From Luteimonas sp. RC10 (GTDB taxonomy: Bacteria > Pseudomonadota > Gammaproteobacteria > Xanthomonadales > Xanthomonadaceae), in assembly GCF_014192745.1 (NCBI RefSeq), contig NZ_JACHYJ010000004.1, positions 62,001-126,000 on the forward strand: a stretch of DNA of 64,000 nucleotides, read 5' to 3'. This document shows, in pieces, positions 26,115 to 38,108 of this stretch; position 1 is the first letter of the stretch; every line of letters starts with the position of its first letter. The position numbers and the translations under genes were made by a program. A model generated the notes under the pieces. It was not told where the DNA came from. It searched no databases and saw only the letters and a list, made by a program, of their open reading frames with translations.

Positions 26115-26681
26115 ATGAAAGCCTACGACGTCAAGAAAGGAAACGTGGTCGAACACAACGGCGGGGTCTACCAGATCCGCGACATCGAGCGCAGCTCGCC
26201 GCAAGGGCGCGGCGGCAACGTGCGCTTCCGCTTCACCATGTACAGCGTTCCGGGCGGCAACAAGCTCGATGCGAGTTTCGACGGCGACGACGACCTGCGC
26301 GAGGTCGACCTGGCCCGGCGCCAGGCCAGCTTCTCCTACAAGGATGGCGACGCCTTCGTGTTCATGGACGACGAGGACTTCACCCCCTACACGCTCGACG
26401 CCGATGTCGTCGGCGACGGTGCGGGCTACATCACCGAAGGCCTGGGCGGCTGCTATGTCCAGGTGATCGACGATGCGCCGGTCGGCCTGCAACTGCCGCA
26501 GAGCGTGGTGCTCGAAGTCGTCGACACCCCGCCCGAACTCAAGGGCGGCACCGCGACCAAGCGGCCCAAGCCCGCCAAGCTCAGCACCGGTATCGAGATC
26601 CAGGTGCCCGAGTACATCGGCAACGGCGAGCGCGTCTGGGTCAACACCACGACCGGCGAGTTCGGCGGCCGCGCGGACTGA
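26115..26681 (+). CDS. yeiP: Elongation factor P-like protein EfpL (YeiP)
   Basis: 188 residues with three EF-P-like domains: KOW-like N domain ([20 protein letters not shown]), central OB domain, and C-terminal OB domain ([26 protein letters not shown]). The tip loop reads [10 protein letters not shown] with Arg32 at the position where EF-P carries a modified Lys or Arg; this is the EfpL/YeiP pattern. EF-P paralogues relieve ribosome stalling at proline and other difficult motifs. Second copy of efp is expected elsewhere. Its 5' neighbour ends 16 bases upstream. Confidence 0.92.
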   Translation: MKAYDVKKGNVVEHNGGVYQIRDIERSSPQGRGGNVRFRFTMYSVPGGNKLDASFDGDDDLREVDLARRQASFSYKDGDAFVFMDDEDFTPYTLDADVVGDGAGYITEGLGGCYVQVIDDAPVGLQLPQSVVLEVVDTPPELKGGTATKRPKPAKLSTGIEIQVPEYIGNGERVWVNTTTGEFGGRAD

Positions 26682-26780
26682 TGTGCTCAGATCGGCATAG
26701 CGGCGTGACGTGCAGTTAGGCGCCGGGAAAATTCAACTCGATATCGCCGCCGCCTCAGCTTCGCCAACGATCTGACGCGC

Positions 26781-26813
26781 TGCCAATAGCCCTCTTTCGA
26801 AGGGCTATTGGCA
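26781..26813 (-). terminator. Hairpin after the small secreted protein gene
   Basis: 13-base arms TGCCAATAGCCCT / AGGGCTATTGGCA with a 7-base loop, 14 bases beyond the stop of the minus-strand secreted protein and about 100 bases after efpL. No T-run. Confidence 0.6.
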
Positions 26814-26826
26814 TTGAGCATGAAGA

Positions 26827-27156
26827 TCAGATGTCCTGTGCCGTGCACCGGGTGCTTGCTGTTGCAGACCCCATCAACTGCCCACCCAACCGATAGTTCA
26901 CGGTCATCGTGACGAACCCAGGGCGAGAGGGACAGTAGAACCGGCAGAAATTCTGGTTGGTGCAGTTCGCCGGGAAAATCGCCCCGACGCCCGGATGGGA
27001 TGCCGACCAACTGATCGTATCGTAGGAAATGCCGGCAGCTTCAGACATACACCAATTGCTGGGTTCGCATGAAATCGTCACCGACTGCGCACTGACGATT
27101 TTCGGCATGAATGCCAGCGCTGCAGCGCCGATCACAGCGAAAAATACGTGTCGCAT
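26827..27156 (-). CDS. Small cysteine-rich secreted protein
   Basis: 109 residues from ATG 27156; AAAGGAG and GCAGGA lie just upstream, whereas the longer ORF to 27363 has no start signal. Cleavable signal peptide (MRHVFFAVIGAAALAFMPKIVSA). The mature part of about 85 residues has six cysteines (ISC, NWC, ANC, NFC, FYC, TRC), enough for three disulfides. The pattern VTISC...YDTISWSA...GFVTMTVNY...SATASTRC suggests an Ig- or PKD-like beta sandwich, but I recognise no named family. Base composition is visibly less GC-rich than the flanks. No obvious partner gene. Could be a recently acquired exported effector, inhibitor or adhesive domain. Confidence 0.75.
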   Translation of the reverse strand: MRHVFFAVIGAAALAFMPKIVSAQSVTISCEPSNWCMSEAAGISYDTISWSASHPGVGAIFPANCTNQNFCRFYCPSRPGFVTMTVNYRLGGQLMGSATASTRCTAQDI

Positions 27157-27464
27157 TCCTGCATTCTCCTTTGCCGTTGATTTTCGAAGGCGCGGCATCC
27201 ACCGCGCTCGCACTATATCAACGACCAGCGAATGGCCATTGCGCAACGCAGCAGGCGAGGACGACTGCTGAAGCCTGGCGATTAATCCCCGATGCGCTGA
27301 TGCACCCAAATCGCAAAGCACGAAGATTGCAGCGCGTGGGCAGTGAGAATCGAAGAGCCTCACATGCGTCCCACTGCCTCATCGACGCGACCGCTGATTC
27401 GCACACCGCGATCGAGCCGATTTTCCGACCCGTGTTCCATCGCGCCAGATTCAGGAGATGTGCG
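27157..27464. other. Intergenic stretch upstream of the secreted protein
   Basis: About 310 bases without a supported gene, less GC-rich than average. On the minus strand TATAGT at about 27219-27214 could be a -10 element for the secreted protein; no convincing -35 was found. Confidence 0.3.
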
Positions 27465-29333
27465 TCAATCGCTCTGTTGAATGCGATCCAGCTGCAACCC
27501 GCCCGACGCGCGGTGCAGCTCGCGCAAGCGGGCACCGAGCGTGGCGAGGTTGCGCTCGGTCGCCGCCAGGCGTCGTTGCGCATCCATCGACAGCGCCGCG
27601 CGGCCTTGAATCTCCAGTGCGTCGCGCAGCGCCTGCAGGCGGTGGCCGAGCGCATCGGCCTGCCCCCGTAGCGTCGCGCGCTCGGCCTGCTGCGGCAGGC
27701 CGTAGCCGCGGTCGAGCAATTGCGCCGGACGGCTGAGGCCGTCGCCGGCAGCGAGCAGGGCATGCAGGGTGTTGGCCGCGGCGTCCTGCTCTGCAGCCGC
27801 CAGACGCCAGCGACGCTTGAGCACGTCGCGCAGCCGCACCTCCAGCCGCCGGTGCGCGGCGTGCTCGAGCACCAGCAGCGCGGCGCCGTCGCGCGGCCCC
27901 GCCTGCGCCAACCACGGCGCACGCAGATCGGGATCGAGATCGAGCCAGGTGGCGACATCGCGGGCAGGCAACGGCTGGGCAGCGTGCGCGACCGCCAACA
28001 ACGCCGCGTACTCGCGGTCCGCGGACGGGAAGTAATAGCCATCGCGCACAGCGCGATCTGGCGGATCGAGCACCGCGGCGTCGGCAATGCCCGCGCGCAC
28101 CAGGCGGCGCAGCAGGCCGTTGGGCGTGATGCTGCGCAGACGCGCGCCGTCGAGCCGCGGCACGCCGGCATCGAGCAGCTTCCAGGTCTCCACCGCGCAG
28201 TTGTTGTCGACGAACCGGTAGCGGCCGTCGTAGCTCCAATGCACGCTGGCCGCGCGCTCGAGCAAGGTCGCGATCTCGCCCGGCGACAAGCGCAGCGGAA
28301 TCGACTGCAGGCCACGCAGTTCGATCCGGGTGTACTCGTCGATCACCTGGTCGAGCGGCAGCACGAACAGCCGCGCCGGATAGCGCCCCGTCAGCCCGCG
28401 CAGACTGGAGATCTGCACATCGTCGACGAACGCGCGGAACGACAGCACGCGGTGGTGCGCCAGGTCGTAGCGGCAGTCCGGCCCAGGCAGACGGCCGGGG
28501 GCACAGATCACCAGCCGCAGCATGCTATGCCCCCAGCGGCTCATCGGCTGCGCGTTGCCCTCGGCGAACAGGTACTCGACCGCCCAGACCCGCGCCGGGT
28601 CGAGTTCCAGCAGCGCCTCGCCGCCCGCCTGCGCCTGTGGCTCGGCCTCGACGAACGGTAGGTCCCCGGCGCAGTCCGCGGCGGGCGGCGCCCAGGCGAA
28701 ATGCGCGGCGAAGTATCCATGCAAGGCGGGCCGCCGGCAGGCGTACTCGGGATCGAGCAGGAAATGCTCGAGATTGACCGCGACGAACTCCGCCGGTGAT
28801 GCGGTTTCGTAGGCGTCGGGCCGGCGGTCGGTCATCGCGTTGTGGCGCGCCCGCAGGCCCAGCCGCAGCGGAGGGCGCGGCCAGCCGGCGAGATCGCGCA
28901 ACCGCGGATCGCGCGACAGGCCGCCGTGCGGGCTGCTGTCGTAGCGATGCGCGAGCTCGTGCACCAGCGCGGCGGACGCGGCCCGGGTCGCCCGCGCATC
29001 CAGGCCGTCTGCGGCCACGGCATCAAGCAGCGCCCGGCGCAGCAGGACGCGATCGCCGACCGCGCGCCCGTGCACCTGCGGCGGCAGGTCGTCACGCCAC
29101 GCCAGTTGCACGTCGAGCCCTTCGGCGGCGCGCCAGGCCGGCGGCAGTCGCGCGAGCACCATGTCGACCAACTGGGCAGACGCGGCCTGCGCGTTGGCAT
29201 CCAGCGGCGGTGTCCCAGGTGCGGTGTCGATCCGCCAGGGCTGACCGTGGACAGCGCCAGTGGCGAGCAGCAGCGCCACGCCCATGGAAAGCAGGCGACG
29301 GGCGCGCGCCGCGCTGCGAGGGCGAACGCGCAT
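27465..29333 (-). CDS. DUF4105 (Lnb N-terminal-like) exported protein with HExxH motif
   Basis: 622 residues from ATG 29333. Signal peptide about 1-30 (LLSMGVALLLATGAVHG). An N-terminal region holds a zinc-protease-like motif VHELAHRYD (His125, Glu126, His129) and, 53 residues on, SPAEFVAVNLEHFLLDPEYAC with Glu182 as a possible third ligand. The middle, about 230-450, is the DUF4105 domain (MSRWGHSMLRLV, HRVLSFRAFVDDVQISSLRG, RFVDNNCAVETWKLLD with a conserved-looking Asn-Cys). The C-terminus is helical and charged. DUF4105 resembles the N-terminal periplasmic domain of Lnb proteins; its enzymatic role is not established. The Asn-Cys and His residues recall papain/NlpC-like chemistry, a guess. 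Directly downstream of the DUF2388 gene. Confidence 0.85.
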   Translation of the reverse strand: MRVRPRSAARARRLLSMGVALLLATGAVHGQPWRIDTAPGTPPLDANAQAASAQLVDMVLARLPPAWRAAEGLDVQLAWRDDLPPQVHGRAVGDRVLLRRALLDAVAADGLDARATRAASAALVHELAHRYDSSPHGGLSRDPRLRDLAGWPRPPLRLGLRARHNAMTDRRPDAYETASPAEFVAVNLEHFLLDPEYACRRPALHGYFAAHFAWAPPAADCAGDLPFVEAEPQAQAGGEALLELDPARVWAVEYLFAEGNAQPMSRWGHSMLRLVICAPGRLPGPDCRYDLAHHRVLSFRAFVDDVQISSLRGLTGRYPARLFVLPLDQVIDEYTRIELRGLQSIPLRLSPGEIATLLERAASVHWSYDGRYRFVDNNCAVETWKLLDAGVPRLDGARLRSITPNGLLRRLVRAGIADAAVLDPPDRAVRDGYYFPSADREYAALLAVAHAAQPLPARDVATWLDLDPDLRAPWLAQAGPRDGAALLVLEHAAHRRLEVRLRDVLKRRWRLAAAEQDAAANTLHALLAAGDGLSRPAQLLDRGYGLPQQAERATLRGQADALGHRLQALRDALEIQGRAALSMDAQRRLAATERNLATLGARLRELHRASGGLQLDRIQQSD

Positions 29334-29338
29334 CGGCG

Positions 29339-29638
29339 TTAGAGCGCGAGGATCGCCTGCGCCAGTTGCAGGTCGCTCGCCGCCTGCGCATCGGGCCGTG
29401 TCTGTCGCAGATGGCGCAGTGCGGCCTCGAGGCGGACGCCGCGGATCCGACCGTCGCTGGCGACGAACCCGGCGGCATCTTCGCGCGCCTGCAGCACGAT
29501 CTTGTCCTTGCCCGAACTGCTGCCCGACGAGGCCGAGCTGCCAGCGGACGTTGCACCGCCGGTCGTGCCGGCGAAACTGCCGGCGAATGCCGACGTGGAC
29601 ACAACGATCAGCGCACAGGCCAGCAAGGTTCGGGACAT
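29339..29638 (-). CDS. DUF2388 small periplasmic protein
   Basis: 99 residues from ATG 29638 (GGAG upstream). Signal peptide MSRTLLACALIVVSTSAFA. A Gly/Ser/Thr-rich stretch is followed by the conserved block KDKIVLQAREDAAGFVASDG and RGVRLEAALRHLRQ...ASDLQLAQAILAL, which matches the DUF2388 family known from pseudomonads. Function unknown. Its stop lies 5 bases before the start of the DUF4105 gene, so the two are co-transcribed and likely work together in the periplasm. Confidence 0.85.
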   Translation of the reverse strand: MSRTLLACALIVVSTSAFAGSFAGTTGGATSAGSSASSGSSSGKDKIVLQAREDAAGFVASDGRIRGVRLEAALRHLRQTRPDAQAASDLQLAQAILAL

Positions 29639-29713
29639 CGGGGGCATCTCCATCGGGGAGGCCACACTCTACCCTGCCCTCACGCCACCTTGATGCCAGG
29701 TGCCAAGCGACAG

Positions 29714-31102
29714 TCAGGCATCGAACAGCTTGCCGGGATTGAGAATGCCGTCGGGATCGAGCGCGTGGCGGATGCCGCGCATCACCGCGATCTCGGCCGG
29801 GCTGCGGGTCGATGCGAGATAAGGCTTCTTGACCAGCCCGATGCCGTGCTCGGCCGAGATGCTGCCCCCGTGCGTGTGCAGGGTATCGGCCAGCAGCTTG
29901 GTCACGCGCTCGCATTGCGCAACGAACACCTCGTTGGCGAGGTCGGCCGGCTTGAGCACGTTGATGTGCAGATTGCCGTCGCCGATATGGCCGAACCACA
30001 CCACGTCGAACTGCGGGTACTCGCGCGCCAGCAGCGCTTGCGCCGCCTCGAGAAAGGCCGGCATTGCCGAGATCCGCACCGAGACATCGTTCTTGTAGGG
30101 CACGTGCGGCGCCAGGCTTTCGGTGATGCCCTCGCGCAGCCGCCACAACTGCGCGGCCTGCGCCTCGCTCTGGCCGATCACGCCATCCTCGACCCAGCCC
30201 TGCTCGACGCAATGCTCGAACGCCGACAGCATCGCGACCTCACCGGCGTCGCCCTCGCAGGCGAATTCGGCGACGACGTAGAACGGATGCGAGGCCTCGA
30301 ACGGCGCCTGTGCGCCATGCGCGACCACATGGTGCAGCGCGCGATCGGTGAAGAACTCGAAGGCCTCCAGAGCCAGCCGCGCACGCAACGCCTGGAACAC
30401 CTGCATCAGACCTTCGAAGGACGGCAGCGCCAGCAGCAGCGTCCTCGTGGCCGGTGGCGGCGCGGTCAGCTTCAGGCTGGCCTCGACGATGATGCCCAGC
30501 GTGCCTTCCGAGGCGATCGCCAGGTGCCGCAGGTCGTAGCCGCTGGAGTTCTTGACCAATCCGCGGCCGAGATCGAGCAATTCGCCGGTGCCGGTCACCA
30601 GTTTGAGGCCGGCGATCCACTCGCGGGTATTGCCGTAGCGCAGTACCCGGATGCCACCGGCATTGGTCGCGATGTTGCCGCCGATCGTGCACGAGCCGCG
30701 CGCGGCGAAATCGACCGGATAGGCCAGCCCGTGACCGCGCGCCGCCTCCTGCACCGCTTCGAGCGCGATGCCCGGCTGCACGGTCAGGATCCGGTCCACC
30801 GGGTCGAAGTCCAGCACCCGGTTCATGCGTTGCAGGCTCAGCACCAGTTCGCCATGGGCGGCGACCGCCCCACCCGACAGCCCGGTCCGGCCGCCCGAGG
30901 GCACGATCGCGACGCCTTCTTCGCGCGCCCAGCGCACCGTCGCCTGGACCTCGGCGATATCCGCCGGCAGCGCCACCGCCAACGGCGCCGGCGTCCAGCG
31001 CCGCGTCCAGTCGACGCCGAAGTAGGCCAGATCGGCCGGATCGGTCCGCAGCTGCAGGGTCGGGGCGGCGGCTTGCAGGCGGGCGATGCGGGCATCGGAC
31101 AT
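29714..31102 (-). CDS. FAD-binding oxidoreductase, D-2-hydroxyglutarate dehydrogenase-like
   Basis: 462 residues (ATG 31102; an ATG at 31114 adds four). FAD_binding_4 domain: PSGGRTGLSGGAV, CTIGGNIATNAGGIRVLRYGNTRE (split around GGN), and KNSSGYDLRHLAIASEGTLG. The C-terminal domain contains WFGHIGDGNLHINV and GGSISAEHGIGLVKKPYL with the metal/substrate histidines of the GlcD/D-lactate/D-2-hydroxyglutarate dehydrogenase family. It is divergent from serA, about 190 bases apart. In Pseudomonas the equivalent neighbour of serA is a D-2-hydroxyglutarate dehydrogenase that reoxidises the by-product of SerA; that pairing makes this the preferred substrate. Glycolate or D-lactate remain alternatives. 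Confidence 0.88.
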   Translation of the reverse strand: MSDARIARLQAAAPTLQLRTDPADLAYFGVDWTRRWTPAPLAVALPADIAEVQATVRWAREEGVAIVPSGGRTGLSGGAVAAHGELVLSLQRMNRVLDFDPVDRILTVQPGIALEAVQEAARGHGLAYPVDFAARGSCTIGGNIATNAGGIRVLRYGNTREWIAGLKLVTGTGELLDLGRGLVKNSSGYDLRHLAIASEGTLGIIVEASLKLTAPPPATRTLLLALPSFEGLMQVFQALRARLALEAFEFFTDRALHHVVAHGAQAPFEASHPFYVVAEFACEGDAGEVAMLSAFEHCVEQGWVEDGVIGQSEAQAAQLWRLREGITESLAPHVPYKNDVSVRISAMPAFLEAAQALLAREYPQFDVVWFGHIGDGNLHINVLKPADLANEVFVAQCERVTKLLADTLHTHGGSISAEHGIGLVKKPYLASTRSPAEIAVMRGIRHALDPDGILNPGKLFDA

Positions 31103-31293
31103 GGTTGAGGACATCGCGGCACGGCGGGCCAGCCTGCCAGCCGCGCCCGCAGGCGTCCAGCGTCCGCGCGGCCTCGGCCCAGGGCCGAATCGGACACGCA
31201 TGCCTTCTGGCGGCGACGCCGTCTGCTGCGCTGCAACAGCGACGGCCTTCTGGCACCATGATGCCCTCCTCCCGACCGGCGGCCGAAGCCTCG

Positions 31294-32526
<1,233 letters not shown>

Positions 32527-32568
32527 GCCTCGGGACCGAGGCATCGGGCCGACGGATCGCCGCGATGC

Positions 32569-33144
32569 TCAGCCGTCCGATGTCCTCTGCCCTTCCAGGC
32601 ACTTGTGCGCCATGCGGCGCAAGGACGCGTCGTACTCGCTGCCTTCGGCCACGTTGACGAGCGCGCGCCACGCGAGTGCGTGGGATTCGGCGCTGACCGC
32701 GAAGCGCTCGTCGGCGCCGGCACGCACGAGATAGCGCACGTCGTAGTGCCAGTGCGCCGGCACGCCCTTGTGCTCGGGAATCCAGTGCCGATCGAGGTCG
32801 AAGATCGCCGGCAGCACCACTACGCCCTGCAGGCCGGTTTCCTCCTCGGTCTCGCGCAGCGCCACGCGGGCCAGGTCGATATCGCCATCGGCATGACCGC
32901 CGGGCTGCAGCCACAGGTTCAGCTTGCGATGGTGGGTCAGCAAAGTGCGCTGGCCGTCGGCCGAGACCAACAGCGCCGAGGCGGTGAAATGGCCCGCAAG
33001 GCGCTCGCGCACGAAGGGATCGAGCGGATCGTCGAGCAGCGCGACGAACTCGGCAACGGTGGCGTGCTCGTCGGGATGCCGCGCCGCGTAGTCGGCGAAG
33101 GCGGCAGCCAGCGCGGGCGCGCGTGAAGGACGGGAGGCGGACAT
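32569..33144 (-). CDS. Nudix hydrolase
   Basis: 191 residues from ATG 33144 ([10 protein letters not shown]). Nudix box GGHADGD...[13 protein letters not shown], with Asp in place of the first box glutamate, as in a subgroup of GGHxDGD-type Nudix enzymes. The REXXEEXG core is intact. N-terminal ~50 residues are helical ([20 protein letters not shown]). Substrate cannot be deduced. Between serA (convergent) and the arsR-metH operon (divergent, about 150 bases). Confidence 0.88.
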   Translation of the reverse strand: MSASRPSRAPALAAAFADYAARHPDEHATVAEFVALLDDPLDPFVRERLAGHFTASALLVSADGQRTLLTHHRKLNLWLQPGGHADGDIDLARVALRETEEETGLQGVVVLPAIFDLDRHWIPEHKGVPAHWHYDVRYLVRAGADERFAVSAESHALAWRALVNVAEGSEYDASLRRMAHKCLEGQRTSDG

Positions 33145-33268
33145 ACGGTGCGGACCTGGAGCAGCTGGGGACGCGCAGCATCGGCGCTCGGCCGTGCGGC
33201 TGCAAGGTGTCCGGCACCCGAACGCAGGCGTTGCGCGGCTTGACCGCACCCCACCGCGCGCCGAAAAT

Positions 33269-33294
33269 TATCTCTGTATCGCGATATGGAGATA
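33269..33294 (+). promoter_or_regulatory. 26-bp dyad over the arsR ribosome-binding site
   Basis: TATCTC-NN-TATCGCGATA-NN-GAGATA: both half-sites match perfectly apart from two symmetric bases. The right half contains the ribosome-binding site GGAG (33288-33291) and ends 3 bases before the chosen ATG at 33298. It is a strong candidate operator for the ArsR-type regulator encoded immediately downstream and thus for metH. Confidence 0.7.
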
Positions 33295-33297
33295 TTC

Positions 33298-34227
33298 ATG
33301 GACCTGGAAGCCTGGTCGGCGCGGCTCAAGACGCTCGCCGATCCGACCCGCGTCCGGCTGCTGGCGCTGCTCGAAGTCGAGGAACTGACGGTGGCCGAGC
33401 TGTCGTCGATCACCCGACTCGCGCAGCCGCGCGTGTCCACGCACCTGGCGCGCCTCAAGGAAGCCGGCCTGGTCCGCGATCGCCGCGCCGGCGTGTCGGC
33501 CTACTACCGCTTCGACGACGCCGCGCTCGACCCGGCGCAGCGCGCCTTGTGGCAGGCGCTGAGCACCGGCAGCGACGACCCGCTGCTGCGCCAGGACGCC
33601 GAGCGCATCCCGGCGGTACTGGCGATGCGCGCCGCCGACCAGAACTGGGCCGACAGCGTGGCCGGCGACATGGAGCGCCACTACTCGCCCGGGCGCACTT
33701 GGGAGGCATTGGCACGCTCGGCGCTGCCGCTGCTCGAGACCGGCGACGTGCTCGACATCGCCTCGGGCGATGGCGTGCTGGCCGAGCTGCTGGCACCGCA
33801 CGCCCATCGCTACGTCTGCCTCGATGCGAGCGCGCGCGTGGTCGCCGCGTCGGCCGAACGGCTCAAGCGCTTCCGCAACGTCGAAGTCCGCGAAGGCGAC
33901 ATGCACGCGCTGCCGTTCGACGACGCCAGCTTCGACCTCGTCGTGCTGATGCACGCACTGACCTATGCCACGCGGCCCGCGCAGGCGGTCACCGAAGCCG
34001 CGCGGGTGCTGCGCCCGGGCGGGCGGCTGCTGCTGTCGAGCCTCGACCGGCACGGCCACGAGGCGGTCGTGCAGGCCTACGGCCATGCCAACCTGGGCTT
34101 CCCGGACAAGGAACTGCGCCGCTTCGTCACCAAGGCCGGGCTGGAGATCCACAGCGCCGAGACGGTGACGCGCGAGAAGCGGCCGCCGCACTTCCAGGTG
34201 ATCTCGATCATCGCGAGAAAGCCGTGA
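33298..34227 (+). CDS. ArsR-family regulator fused to a SAM-dependent methyltransferase domain
   Basis: 309 residues. ATG 33298 ([11 protein letters not shown]) is chosen because GGAG sits seven bases upstream; an ATG at 33286 would lie inside the dyad. N-terminal winged helix, about 1-90: [40 protein letters not shown], then the wing [14 protein letters not shown]. No ArsR metal-binding cysteines are seen. C-terminal class I methyltransferase, about 140-305: [15 protein letters not shown] (SAM motif I), [25 protein letters not shown]. The stop overlaps the GTG start of metH part 1, so it heads the methionine synthase operon. It may sense S-adenosylmethionine or S-adenosylhomocysteine through the methyltransferase fold and repress its own operon (inference). 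Confidence 0.9.
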   Translation: MDLEAWSARLKTLADPTRVRLLALLEVEELTVAELSSITRLAQPRVSTHLARLKEAGLVRDRRAGVSAYYRFDDAALDPAQRALWQALSTGSDDPLLRQDAERIPAVLAMRAADQNWADSVAGDMERHYSPGRTWEALARSALPLLETGDVLDIASGDGVLAELLAPHAHRYVCLDASARVVAASAERLKRFRNVEVREGDMHALPFDDASFDLVVLMHALTYATRPAQAVTEAARVLRPGGRLLLSSLDRHGHEAVVQAYGHANLGFPDKELRRFVTKAGLEIHSAETVTREKRPPHFQVISIIARKP

Positions 34228-35314
34228 CCTGGCTGCATCCCGACCGCGTCGCCGCGCTCCAAGCCGCCCTCGCGCAGCGCATCCTGGTGCTCGACGGCGG
34301 CATGGGCACGATGATCCAGCAGCACGGGCTGACCGAGGCCGATTACCGCGGCACACGCTTCGCCGACGGCTTCGACGCGCTACACGCCGTTGATGGCCAT
34401 GCCCATGGTGCCGGCTGCGGCTGCGAGGCCGCCGACCAGCGCGGCAACAACGACCTGCTCACCCTGACCCGTCCCGACATCATTGGCGGCATCCACGCCG
34501 CCTATCTCGAGGCCGGCGCCGACATCGTCGAGACCAACACCTTCAATTCGACTGCGGTGTCGCTGGCCGACTATCGATTGCAACACCTGGCGCACGAGCT
34601 CAATCGCGAGGGCGCCGCGCTCGCGCGCGCGGCCTGCGATGCCGCGCAGGCGCGCACGCCAGGGCAGCCGCGTTTCGTGGCCGGCATCCTCGGCCCGACC
34701 AGCCGCACCGCATCGATCAGCCCCGACGTCAACGACCCGGGCTTTCGCGCGGTGACATTCGAAGACCTGGTGCGCATCTACCGCGATGCTGCCCACGGCC
34801 TGATCGAGGGCGGCGCCGACGTGCTGATGGTCGAGACGGTATTCGACACGCTCAATGCCAAGGCCGCCCTGTTCGCGGTGGAGACGGTGTTCGACGATCT
34901 CGGCGGCCGGGTGCCGGTGATGATCTCGGGCACGATCACCGATGCTTCTGGACGTACGCTGTCGGGACAGACCGCCGAAGCGTTCTGGTATTCGCTGCGC
35001 CACGCGCGGCCGCTGTCGATCGGGCTCAACTGCGCGCTCGGCGCCAAGGACCTGCGCCCGCACGTCGACACCCTGGCGCAGATTGCCGAGGTCCATGTGT
35101 CCTGCCATCCCAACGCCGGGCTGCCCAACGCCTTCGGCGGTTACGACGAAACGCCCGAGGACATGGCCGCGACGCTGCGCGAGTTTGCGACCGCCGGGCT
35201 GCTGAACATCGTCGGCGGCTGCTGCGGCACCACACCCGCGCACATCCGCGCGATCGCCGATGCGGTGCGCGACGTCGCGCCGCGCACGCCGGTCGGCCAC
35301 CGGGCCGACGCGGC

Positions 35315-35318
<4 letters not shown>
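34224..35318 (+). CDS. metH: Methionine synthase, homocysteine-binding subunit (split MetH, part 1)
   Basis: 364 residues, GTG start overlapping the regulator stop (GTGA). Corresponds to the first domain of cobalamin-dependent methionine synthase: [38 protein letters not shown], and the zinc ligands Cys270 (GLNCALG) and Cys333-Cys334 (GGCCGTTP). Between FADGF and GNNDLL it carries an extra run rich in His and Cys (His54, His59, His61, Cys65, Cys67) not present in E. coli MetH. The rest of the enzyme is encoded by the next gene with an ATGA overlap. Because both reading frames end and start cleanly this is a genuine gene split, not a frameshift. Confidence 0.95.
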
Positions 35319-38023
<2,705 letters not shown>

Positions 38024-38108
38024 GCCCTCCGATTGCGCGGGCGGCTGCGCATGACCGTCACGAATGCCCCGCTATCCTCGGCGCCTGCTTCGCGCTGAGG
38101 ATCCCACC

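Noticed and set aside
33145-33297. SAH or cobalamin riboswitch in front of arsR-metH
   Set aside because: No conserved core of either riboswitch could be recognised in the 153-base gap; the clear signal is the DNA dyad.
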